Shown in pieces: positions 37,665-44,735 of a stretch of 64,000 bases of DNA. Under the pieces are notes generated by a model, which was not told where the DNA came from, ran no database searches, and worked only from the letters and a program-made list of their open reading frames with translations. The stretch is from NCBI GenBank assembly GCA_045598965.1, contig JAZRVH010000004.1:4745-68744 (forward strand), written 5' to 3'. The translations under genes and the position numbers were made by a program. Source of the stretch: RGIG426 sp045598965 (GTDB lineage Bacteria > Bacillota > Clostridia > Oscillospirales > Acutalibacteraceae). Within the stretch, counting starts at the first letter, position 1. The number at the start of each line of letters is the position of its first letter.

Positions 37665-37693
37665 AGTATAACACAATCTGTGTTCCATTTCAA
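37665..37693 (-). promoter_or_regulatory. Promoter of the Y-polymerase operon with a palindrome in the spacer
   Basis: Minus strand TTGAAA (37693-37688), 17-base spacer, TATACT (37670-37665). The spacer holds the inverted repeat aacac-N5-gtgtt (37670-37684), a likely operator. It does not match the Bacillus LexA box. Confidence 0.7.
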
Positions 37694-37719
37694 TCGCATA
37701 AAATTTGCCCCGACCGAAA

Positions 37720-37812
37720 CGGCGTGCGTGTAGGGACCGGCGTCGTCGCTGGTCCGCTGTGGGATTTTGATATGACAAACAGCGGCAAGAACACCCGTTC
37801 CTACTCACGCCG
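37720..37812. repeat. Structured inverted-repeat element between polymerase gene and tRNA
   Basis: Nested pairs: cggcgtg (37720-37726) with cacgccg (37806-37812); a strong inner hairpin ggacc-N-gcg / cgc-N-ggtcc (37734-37755); ccgctgt (37754-37760) with acagcgg (37779-37785). A separate small hairpin follows near 37828-37848. The gap 37694-37853 holds no gene. This could be a REP-like element; I see only one copy. Confidence 0.45.
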
Positions 37813-37853
37813 CAGGCGTATATCATCCGTTCCATAAAGAACGGATATCATTG

Positions 37854-37883
37854 AAAAAAGCAAGTCTTTCGACTTGCTTTTTT
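37854..37883 (-). terminator. Terminator of the tRNA-Leu gene
   Basis: aagcaagtc pairs with gacttgctt around TTTC, with six-base A and T runs on the two sides. It starts a few bases after the encoded CCA end. Confidence 0.85.
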
Positions 37884-37885
37884 CA

Positions 37886-37972
37886 TGGTGCGGGTAACAG
37901 GACTTGAACCTGCATGAAGGAACCTTCATTAGAACCTGAATCTAACGCGTCTGCCAATTCCGCCATACCCGC
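37886..37972 (-). tRNA. tRNA-Leu (anticodon CAG)
   Basis: 87 bases including an encoded CCA. The acceptor GCGGGTA pairs with TACCCGC with discriminator A. The anticodon arm is TTAGA-TTCAGGT-TCTAA, giving CAG. There is a long class II variable arm (AATGAAGGTTCCTTCAT) and a T-arm with GTTCAAGTC. Confidence 0.95.
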
Positions 37973-37998
37973 ATATGCAATTTTCTGCAACAAGGGAT

Positions 37999-38027
37999 AT
38001 TATAACGGCAGTTTTTCGAAAAGTCAA
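37999..38027 (-). promoter_or_regulatory. tRNA-Leu promoter
   Basis: Minus strand TTGACT (38027-38022), 17-base spacer, TATAAT (38004-37999), about 26 bases before the tRNA 5' end. Confidence 0.85.
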
Positions 38028-38054
38028 GCCTTTTTTCGTCTTTTTTTCGTTTTT

Positions 38055-38720
38055 TTATCCACTCATCAACCGGCGTCGTAATTGTGCTAAAACCACTCGT
38101 TCTCGACGAGAAACCTGCACCTGTGTCATCCCTAATTGCTCGGCAGTACGCTGTTGTGTCCACTCCGCCACAAAACGAAGCACAATCAATTTTCTGTCCC
38201 GTGGCGGCAACTCTGACAGCAACTGTGTTAGGGCCAATCGGTCAATCACTCGTTCCTCTTCTCCTGCCACAGGCAATTCCCACTCTGCTCCCTCATGGGC
38301 ATCGTCGGTATCACGTGTCAATGACAAAGGCGGTAATCCGGCACATAAGGCTTCTGCGGCAAGTGTCGGTTCCACCGAAAGGCAATGAGCAAGCTCACTC
38401 ACGGTTGGTCCTCTCCCGTTTTCTTTTATAAACCGTTCGGTTTCCCGGGCAGCTTTTTGGGATAAGTCTTTAAGTCCTCGGCTGACTTTTACGGCACCGC
38501 CATCTCGAAACAACCGTTTTATCTCGCCCAAAATCAGCGGCACTGCATACGTAGAAAAACAAAACCCACGTGTTTCATCAAAGCCATTTGCCGCCTTGCA
38601 CAGTCCCATACACCCCGCCTGAAACAAATCCTCATATTCCACGCCACGCCCGACAAATCGACCAGCACAAGTATGCACCAGCCCTAAATTCTCCTCAACT
38701 CGCCCTTTTGAGGCGGTCAC
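38055..38720 (-). CDS. sigF: RNA polymerase sporulation sigma factor sigma-F
   Basis: 221 residues, slightly short for the family (about 240-255) because the N-terminal leader before region 2 is brief. Sigma-F is the first forespore sigma factor and is held by SpoIIAB. Region 2 (EENLGLVHTCAGRFVGRGVEYEDLFQAG, YAVPLILGEIKRLFRD) and region 4 (RDRKLIVLRFVAEWTQQRTAEQLGMTQVQVSRRE) are clear. Its ATG overlaps the stop of spoIIAB by 4 bp. No terminator is seen before the tRNA. Confidence 0.93.
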   Translation of the reverse strand: MTASKGRVEENLGLVHTCAGRFVGRGVEYEDLFQAGCMGLCKAANGFDETRGFCFSTYAVPLILGEIKRLFRDGGAVKVSRGLKDLSQKAARETERFIKENGRGPTVSELAHCLSVEPTLAAEALCAGLPPLSLTRDTDDAHEGAEWELPVAGEEERVIDRLALTQLLSELPPRDRKLIVLRFVAEWTQQRTAEQLGMTQVQVSRRERVVLAQLRRRLMSG

Positions 38721-39163
38721 CCGTTTTCGTCGCCTTTCTCGATTAAGTACTTTTCAAGCGTAACCGTTGTCCCCTTGCTCACCCTGGAACGTACCCGCAC
38801 TTTGTCGCAAAAGCTTTCCATTACCGAAAAGCCCAATCCCGACCGCTCCTCACCGCCGGTTGTAAACAGCGGAGTCATTGCCTTTTCTATATCCGGAATA
38901 CCACATCCCCTGTCTGCAATTTTCACCGTCAATCTGCCGCTTTCAAACAGCTTCAAGGTCATCGTGATTTTTCCCAATTTTTCGGGATAGGCGTGAACAA
39001 TCGCATTGGTCACCCCCTCCGATACCGCTGTACGCAAATCCGCCAGCACGCCCATTGACGGGTCAGCTTGTGCCGCAAATGCCGCCACCACACTCCGTGC
39101 CAACCGCTCGTTGACCGAGCGGCTTAAAAACACAATTTTCAGTTCATTTTTTAACTTTTCCAT
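38717..39163 (-). CDS. spoIIAB: Anti-sigma-F factor SpoIIAB
   Basis: 148 residues. SpoIIAB is a GHKL serine kinase: it binds sigma-F and phosphorylates SpoIIAA. The N-box is EGVTNAIVHAYP, the G1 box DRGCGIPD, and the lid ends in ERSGLGFSVMESFCD. It overlaps spoIIAA by 20 bp and sigF by 4 bp, keeping the three proteins in fixed ratio. Confidence 0.95.
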   Translation of the reverse strand: MEKLKNELKIVFLSRSVNERLARSVVAAFAAQADPSMGVLADLRTAVSEGVTNAIVHAYPEKLGKITMTLKLFESGRLTVKIADRGCGIPDIEKAMTPLFTTGGEERSGLGFSVMESFCDKVRVRSRVSKGTTVTLEKYLIEKGDENG

Positions 39164-39482
39164 GTTGTTTTTCCTCCTTTTCCCAAACCGGCAAGCGATC
39201 CAGTCCTGCCAATTTCAACATCCGCATTACCGGCGGCGTGGCGTTACACACCACGGTTTTTCCTCCACGAGATTGTAAAAAACGATAACGCCCCATAACA
39301 AGTCCCACGCCGGAGCTGTCCATAAACGACACTTCCGAAAAATCCAAACGCAACGTTTTAATACCTCCCCGCTCCACCGCATAATCAATTTGTTCACGTG
39401 CGGTTTTAGCGGTATGATGGTCAATTTCTCCCGACAAAAACGCTGTCATAGTTTTGTCGGCGTCCTCTGTTTTCAGCGTCAT
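39144..39482 (-). CDS. spoIIAA: Anti-sigma-F factor antagonist SpoIIAA
   Basis: 112 residues from ATG 39482 (AAAGGAGGCG site); the longer frame runs through the promoter. This is a STAS-domain protein. The phosphorylated serine is S56 in FMDSSGVGL. Dephosphorylated SpoIIAA frees sigma-F from SpoIIAB. The C-terminal VWEKEEKQHGKVKK tail is encoded in the spoIIAB overlap. Confidence 0.94.
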   Translation of the reverse strand: MTLKTEDADKTMTAFLSGEIDHHTAKTAREQIDYAVERGGIKTLRLDFSEVSFMDSSGVGLVMGRYRFLQSRGGKTVVCNATPPVMRMLKLAGLDRLPVWEKEEKQHGKVKK

Positions 39483-39506
39483 TTTTTCGCCTCCTTTTTT
39501 TCTTTT

Positions 39507-39540
39507 ATCATACTCCGCCTTTGCGGCGAAAAATGCCGAA
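39507..39540 (-). promoter_or_regulatory. spoIIA promoter with candidate tandem Spo0A boxes
   Basis: On the minus strand TTCGGCA (39540-39534) matches the Spo0A box complement TTCGNCA exactly. A one-mismatch copy TTCGCCG (39530-39524) follows after three bases, again a 10-bp period. A -10 like TATGAT is at 39512-39507. No sigma-H motif (AGGAxxT ... GAAT) is evident. Confidence 0.55.
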
Positions 39541-39566
39541 GCGTGGAGCATAATCGTATAAAAAAA

Positions 39567-39602
39567 AGACACCGTGGCGATGCTTGCATCACCACAGTGT
39601 CT
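39567..39602 (-). terminator. Terminator of the CAP-domain gene
   Basis: agacac-N-gtgg-N-gatgc pairs with gcatc-accac-N-gtgtct, followed on the minus strand by an eight-T run. Confidence 0.85.
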
Positions 39603-39615
39603 AAAAAATATTCTG

Positions 39616-41193
39616 TTAGGCACCCAGGGTCTTAATAAGACCCGCCATAAATTTACGTACTACCAGCACGTCTTTCATATTGATAAAGCCGTCACCGTTG
39701 ACGTCGGCGTTTTGGAAAATCAACGCCACATCCATACCGGCAATGTATTTGCGTATCAGCAATACATCTTTCATATTGACGTCGCCGTCGTTATTGGCGT
39801 CACCGTAAAATCCGGGTTCGTCCTGCGTCGGCTCCGTAGGCTCGACAACGGGCTCGGCTTCAGTCGCCGTCGGTTCGGTGGGCTCGGTCGCCGTCGGTTC
39901 GGTAGGCTCAACAGTGGGCTCGGTGGTAGGAATCTCCACCGGCGAAACCGAAATCGGAATCACGATTTCTTGCTCATCAACCGTCGCACGCAAAGCGGTC
40001 GACCCTACGCCGCAGGCGGTAAAATAGCCATCAGACAAAGAAACGATATCCGTATCGTCCACCGACCACTGCACGTGGACAGCATCCTTAAGTACCGAGT
40101 AGGGCATTCCGCTCATTTCTACTTCGTATGTCACCTCGGGAAGGCTCTCGCTTTGTCCCATTTCCAACTCGTACGCCTGTGCTGAAGCAACATAGTCTCT
40201 CGACACAATAAACTTGTTCAAAACATCAACGGTCACACGTTTTTCGTCGTCACACGGGATAGAATAGGTCGGATTATCCACAATCGTAGAGAACTCCTGA
40301 ACCCAGAATTTCCTTCCCATATATTCCGCACAGGCAATTCCCACCGCACGATATCTTTCATCCAGCATATTGCGGCGGTGGCCCTGACCCTCATAACTTT
40401 CGTCTTCCTCTTCCCAACCCCGTTGAGCATCGCTCGGCGTATAATATCCGTACGATATATTTTCGCTCATGGTGGAAGAGCCCGTATCCGAATAAATGGT
40501 ATTGATTTGTTGTCCGTTAGGACGCACATGAGCAAAGCTTGCCACCAATTCCGCCGCACGAACCATCGCAATTTGCTCTAAGCCATAGTCGTAGGTCAAC
40601 GCACCAAGCGAGCCGGTATACACCTTTTGCGTGTCGGTGCTGTCCCAGTACCACGCCGTTCCGCTTGTCCGAAACTCGTTAACCTCATCGAAAATGGTTC
40701 GGGCATCGCTCTGGTGATAGGTGACGGTATAGGAGCAAGGCACCGGGATATTGTTCTTGTTTTCACGGCCGGTAAATTCGCAATAGTAGTCCTGCGTTTC
40801 GTCCGAAAACGCATCCAATCCTTTGTATGTTTGCGTGGTACCGTCGGGCGACACAAACATAACGACCGGCAACGTGATACTTGTTGTCTGCAGCTGCATA
40901 ATAAACCACACCGGCCAGCTTTTATAAATATCACAATCGACCCCGTAAATTTTTTCTCCGTCGTCCATCCAGTCACGAATAACCGAATTCCCTATCGACT
41001 CGCTATACTGACATATATCTTTTCGATAGTAACAGAAAATGAACTTTTCGCCATTGTTATACTTCTCCGTTACCTCATCAAAGGACGACTCCACCCAATT
41101 TTCGTGGGAACGATACTCGCCGCTGGCGAGACAAACGGTACCACACGTCAAAAGAATACACAAAACCAACAAACAAGACAATACTTTCTTCAC
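39616..41193 (-). CDS. Secreted dockerin protein with thioredoxin-like and CAP domains
   Basis: 525 residues from GTG 41193 (GGAGGAG site). A signal peptide ends near residue 25. Residues 30-140 look like a thioredoxin fold without a CxxC active site (FIFCYYRKDICQYS, then ITLPVVMFVSPDGT with the cis-proline). Residues 165-300 form a CAP/SCP domain (EVNEFRTSG, SFAHVRPNGQ, SENISYG, GHRRNMLDERYRAVGIAC). A Big/Ig-like domain follows (about 345-415), then a Thr/Glu/Pro linker and a C-terminal dockerin (GDANNDGDVNMKDVL, ADVNGDGFINMKDVL). It lies 57 bp after the hexomutase gene with no terminator between. Confidence 0.88.
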   Translation of the reverse strand: MKKVLSCLLVLCILLTCGTVCLASGEYRSHENWVESSFDEVTEKYNNGEKFIFCYYRKDICQYSESIGNSVIRDWMDDGEKIYGVDCDIYKSWPVWFIMQLQTTSITLPVVMFVSPDGTTQTYKGLDAFSDETQDYYCEFTGRENKNNIPVPCSYTVTYHQSDARTIFDEVNEFRTSGTAWYWDSTDTQKVYTGSLGALTYDYGLEQIAMVRAAELVASFAHVRPNGQQINTIYSDTGSSTMSENISYGYYTPSDAQRGWEEEDESYEGQGHRRNMLDERYRAVGIACAEYMGRKFWVQEFSTIVDNPTYSIPCDDEKRVTVDVLNKFIVSRDYVASAQAYELEMGQSESLPEVTYEVEMSGMPYSVLKDAVHVQWSVDDTDIVSLSDGYFTACGVGSTALRATVDEQEIVIPISVSPVEIPTTEPTVEPTEPTATEPTEPTATEAEPVVEPTEPTQDEPGFYGDANNDGDVNMKDVLLIRKYIAGMDVALIFQNADVNGDGFINMKDVLVVRKFMAGLIKTLGA

Positions 41194-41250
41194 TTGAAGC
41201 TCTCCTCCCGGTTTTAGTAATTTTACTAGAAAGCCCTTGCGAGGTTCTTT

Positions 41251-42666
41251 TTACAAATCGAGGAAATTCGCCATTGTGTCTGCCAGGTTGCGAGCATCCT
41301 CCTCCGAGGTGTTCACCTCACAGAAAATACGAAGAAGCGGCTCGGTACCGGAGAAACGGGCAATCAACCACTCATTGTCCGAAAAATACACCTTACAGCC
41401 GTCCATATAACTGACACGTTCAATCGTTTTGCCGAAATCCGGAAGCAATTTATCCTCATAGAGGATTTTTTGCAGCTCCGCTTTCCGTTCGGCAGGGAAA
41501 TGATAGTTTTGCTCGGTAATCGCCGTTTTGCCGAACTGCTCCTCCATTTCCTCAATCACTTCAGAGAGGGATTTGCCGGTAAGTGCCAACATTTCCAGCA
41601 TCAACGAAGCGGCATAAATGCCGTCTTTGCCACGGATGTGACCACGCACCGTCAAACCGCCGGAGGACTCGCCACCGATAATAGCATCTCGTTCCTGCAT
41701 TTTAGCAGAAATGAATTTGAAGCCCACCGGCACCTCATAACACACCTCGCCAAAAGCGGCGGCGATTTTGTCCAAAATATGCGTCGTAGCGATGTTACGT
41801 ACCGCCGGACCGTGCCATCCCTTGTATTTCAGCAAATAGTAGTACAGCACTGTCAAAATCTTGTTGGGATGGATATAGTTGCCCTTTTCGTCAATAATAC
41901 CGAGACGGTCGGCATCACCGTCGGTAGCAATGCCGATATCCATCTTATGCTCGGTCACGAAGTTTTTCAGGTCGAACAGCGTCTCCTCGTTAGGGGCAGG
42001 CAGACGACCGCCAAACAACGCATCGTGAGCGGTGTGAATGGTGTCACAGTTACAGCGGCAAGTGTACAACACCGTTTCCAACGCTCGACGGGATACACCG
42101 AACATCGGGTCGAGCACCACATTTAAGTGACGCTCACGAATAGCGGCATTATTCACACTGCGAAGAATAGAGTCCACATAAATATTCTGGGAATCAATTT
42201 CCCGCACAAGTCCACGAGCCTTGGCAATTTCATAGGGGATGAATTTTATTTCGTCCGGATTGATGGTGTCAATATACCGTTCAATATCGTCAGTAACTTC
42301 CTCCACAGCATCACGACCGCCGGCAGTAAACACTTTAATACCGTTGTATTCCGCCGGGTTGTGGGAAGCGGTCACCGCCATACCGTAGGCGAGATTGAAG
42401 TGGAGCACTGTAAACATAACGAGCGGAGTTGGTGCCTCTTTGTCGAGAACACGGCAGAAAATCCCCTCTGCCGCCATCACTTCGCTAATCCACTGAGCCG
42501 CCTGCACCGATAAAAAGCGGCGGTCGTACCCTACCACAAAGCCGTTTTCCGTCACATTTTCTTCTTTCATTTTCTTGGCCATTGCCGCCGCCAACAGACG
42601 AATATTGGCTTTGGTAAAACCGTCGCCGATGACCGCACGCCAACCGCCGGTACCGAATTTAATCAT
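41251..42666 (-). CDS. Alpha-D-phosphohexomutase (phosphoglucomutase/phosphomannomutase family)
   Basis: 471 residues. The phosphoserine loop is TASHNPAEYNGIKVF (serine near 102), the metal loop DGDADRLGI (near 244), the sugar loop GGESSGG and the phosphate-binding FSGTEPLLRIF. These enzymes interconvert hexose 1- and 6-phosphates through a bisphosphate. The N-terminus MIKFGTGGWRAVIGDGFT is typical of the bacterial PGM/PMM group rather than GlmM; the exact sugar is unproven. Confidence 0.9.
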   Translation of the reverse strand: MIKFGTGGWRAVIGDGFTKANIRLLAAAMAKKMKEENVTENGFVVGYDRRFLSVQAAQWISEVMAAEGIFCRVLDKEAPTPLVMFTVLHFNLAYGMAVTASHNPAEYNGIKVFTAGGRDAVEEVTDDIERYIDTINPDEIKFIPYEIAKARGLVREIDSQNIYVDSILRSVNNAAIRERHLNVVLDPMFGVSRRALETVLYTCRCNCDTIHTAHDALFGGRLPAPNEETLFDLKNFVTEHKMDIGIATDGDADRLGIIDEKGNYIHPNKILTVLYYYLLKYKGWHGPAVRNIATTHILDKIAAAFGEVCYEVPVGFKFISAKMQERDAIIGGESSGGLTVRGHIRGKDGIYAASLMLEMLALTGKSLSEVIEEMEEQFGKTAITEQNYHFPAERKAELQKILYEDKLLPDFGKTIERVSYMDGCKVYFSDNEWLIARFSGTEPLLRIFCEVNTSEEDARNLADTMANFLDL

Positions 42667-42706
42667 ACTGCACTACCTTCTATTCAATCAAAATTTTTGA
42701 ATGTTC

Positions 42707-42735
42707 ATTCTAACATAAAAACGGCGGCTTGTCAA
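42707..42735 (-). promoter_or_regulatory. Hexomutase promoter inside a terminator hairpin
   Basis: Minus strand TTGACA (42735-42730), 17-base spacer, TAGAAT (42712-42707). The -35 spans the loop and upper stem of the ABC-operon terminator 42717-42754. Confidence 0.8.
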
Positions 42736-42754
42736 CAACAAGTCGCCGTTTTTT
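42717..42754 (-). terminator. Terminator of the ABC exporter operon
   Basis: aaaaacggcg-N-cttgt pairs with acaag-N-cgccgtttt; a T run follows on the minus strand. Confidence 0.8.
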
Positions 42755-42758
42755 GGGT

Positions 42759-44732
42759 TTATGAAAGCTCCGCTTTGCCGGTATACAACTCGTAATACCG
42801 ACCTTTTTGTTCCAGCAATTCCTCGTGGGTGCCCCGCTCGATAATCACACCTTTTTCCAACACCATAATGGCGTTGGCATTGCGTACCGTAGACAAGCGG
42901 TGAGCAATAACAAAGGTGGTGCGATCCTGCATTAAGCTATCCATTCCCTGCTCAATCAGCCGCTCGGTACGGGTATCCACCGAGCTGGTCGCCTCATCCA
43001 GCACAAGAATGGGTGCCTTGCTGATCGCCGCACGGGCGATGTTTAAGAGCTGACGCTGACCTTGAGACAGGTTAGAACCGTCACCCTCAAGCACGGTGTC
43101 ATAGCCGTTTTCCAGCTTCATAATGAACGAATGGGCACTGGCGGTTTTCGCCGCCTGCTCCACCTCCTCATCCGTAGCGTCCAATCGGCCATAGCGGATA
43201 TTCTCCCTCACTGTACCGGTAAAGAGGTGGGTATCTTGCAACACCACCGCAATGTTTTTCCGCAATTCTGAACGGGGGAATTTACGAATATCAATACCGT
43301 CAATCGTAATGACACCCTCATCGATATCGTAAAAGCGGTTTAAGAGGTTGGTAATCGTCGTCTTGCCCGCACCGGTCGAGCCCACAAGAGCAATTTTTTG
43401 ACCGGGCTTCGCATAAAACGACACATCGTTCAAAATGCGATGCTCCGGACGATAGCCAAAGCACACGTGGTCAAGATGCACGTCGGCACGGTGGCCTTCA
43501 AGCGGCACCGCATCATCCGCATCCGGACGTTCCGGCGGCATATCCATAATCTGGAACACACGCTCCGCACCGGCAAGAGCGGCAAAAATCGTGCTCATCT
43601 GTTGGGAGATGGTGTTAATGGGCTGGGAGAAATGACGGGAATAGTTGGCAAACACGGTGAGACCGCCCGGGGTCAACGCATTTTTCACCATCAAAATACC
43701 GCCCACGCCCAACGTCACGGCGTAAGAGATTTGGGAAGTGTTGCCCATGATCGGGCCCATAATACCGCCGTAGAACTGGGCTTTGAACTGTTTATCCCGC
43801 AAGTCATCGTTCAGCAGAGAAAACTCCTCCACGCAGGTGTCCTCGTGGTTAAACACTTTAATGACCTTTTGACCGGCAACCGTCTCCTCAATATAGCCGT
43901 TGACGGCACCGAGAGCCCGTTGCTGTCCGGAATAATATTTACTGCTCAGTTTTGCAATGGTGGTGCCTCCCTTGGCAAACACTGGCACAAACAACACGGT
44001 AATCAGCGTCAGTTTCCAGTTGGTGGTCACCATAAACGTGAACGTTCCAATCAGCGTAATGATTCCGGACACGATGTTCACAAGCGTGTTGTTGAGCATC
44101 ATATCAATGTTGTCCACGTCGTTCGTAAACCGGCTCATCACCTCACCCGTCGGGTGATTATCAAAAAAGCGAATAGACAACCGGTCCAGCTTGCAAAAGA
44201 GGTCATTACGGATTTTCTCCGTTGCCCCTTGGGAGGTGGCAAGCATCAAGCGAGCCTGTAAATAGGTGGTAATCGCTCCAACGGCATACACAAGCGACAG
44301 CACAATCAACGCCGCCACCAAATAGGTCAGCACCTCGGCAAACTTTTGGTCGCCGACAAGATTTTCGATAAAAGGCGTGTGACGGAATTTTTCAATAATA
44401 CCGTCTGCCGCCGCCGCCAACGCACCGTCGCCACCGGTATCCTGCACCAAATCAGGATTGACGGCATTTGCCAATCGGTTGATAATGGGAAGCAGAAAAT
44501 ACGACCCACACAAGGACGTTATCGTGGAAAACAGCATACAGAAAAATACAAAAAACAGGTGAATGCGATAGGATTTCAGATAACCGAGCAGGCGTCCGAT
44601 GGTTTGGCGTGCATTTTGGGGCTTGCCGCCGCCCATAATCCGAGGGCCGCCTCGTCCGCCGCCTCGTCTCTTTTCGGCAGAGGCTTTTCCGCTATACTGT
44701 TCACGGAGATTTTCAAGTGTTCTTGCCGCCAT
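42759..44732 (-). CDS. ABC exporter half-transporter, catalytically complete subunit
   Basis: 657 residues. The first 60 are a basic Gly/Arg-rich extension. The six-helix membrane domain (about 60-360) is followed by the nucleotide-binding domain: Walker A GSTGAGKTT, Q-loop VVLQDTHLF, signature LSQGQ, Walker B LVLDEATSSVD with the catalytic glutamate, and the switch histidine in IAHRLST. Together with the adjoining gene it should form a heterodimeric exporter of the BmrCD/LmrCD type. The gap between the genes is 3 bp. The substrate is unknown. Confidence 0.92.
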   Translation of the reverse strand: MAARTLENLREQYSGKASAEKRRGGGRGGPRIMGGGKPQNARQTIGRLLGYLKSYRIHLFFVFFCMLFSTITSLCGSYFLLPIINRLANAVNPDLVQDTGGDGALAAAADGIIEKFRHTPFIENLVGDQKFAEVLTYLVAALIVLSLVYAVGAITTYLQARLMLATSQGATEKIRNDLFCKLDRLSIRFFDNHPTGEVMSRFTNDVDNIDMMLNNTLVNIVSGIITLIGTFTFMVTTNWKLTLITVLFVPVFAKGGTTIAKLSSKYYSGQQRALGAVNGYIEETVAGQKVIKVFNHEDTCVEEFSLLNDDLRDKQFKAQFYGGIMGPIMGNTSQISYAVTLGVGGILMVKNALTPGGLTVFANYSRHFSQPINTISQQMSTIFAALAGAERVFQIMDMPPERPDADDAVPLEGHRADVHLDHVCFGYRPEHRILNDVSFYAKPGQKIALVGSTGAGKTTITNLLNRFYDIDEGVITIDGIDIRKFPRSELRKNIAVVLQDTHLFTGTVRENIRYGRLDATDEEVEQAAKTASAHSFIMKLENGYDTVLEGDGSNLSQGQRQLLNIARAAISKAPILVLDEATSSVDTRTERLIEQGMDSLMQDRTTFVIAHRLSTVRNANAIMVLEKGVIIERGTHEELLEQKGRYYELYTGKAELS

Positions 44733-44735
44733 CCG

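Noticed and set aside
41194..41250. Inverted repeat tagtaattttacta between the hexomutase and CAP genes as a terminator
   Set aside because: The stem is five AT-rich pairs with no T run, too weak to call.
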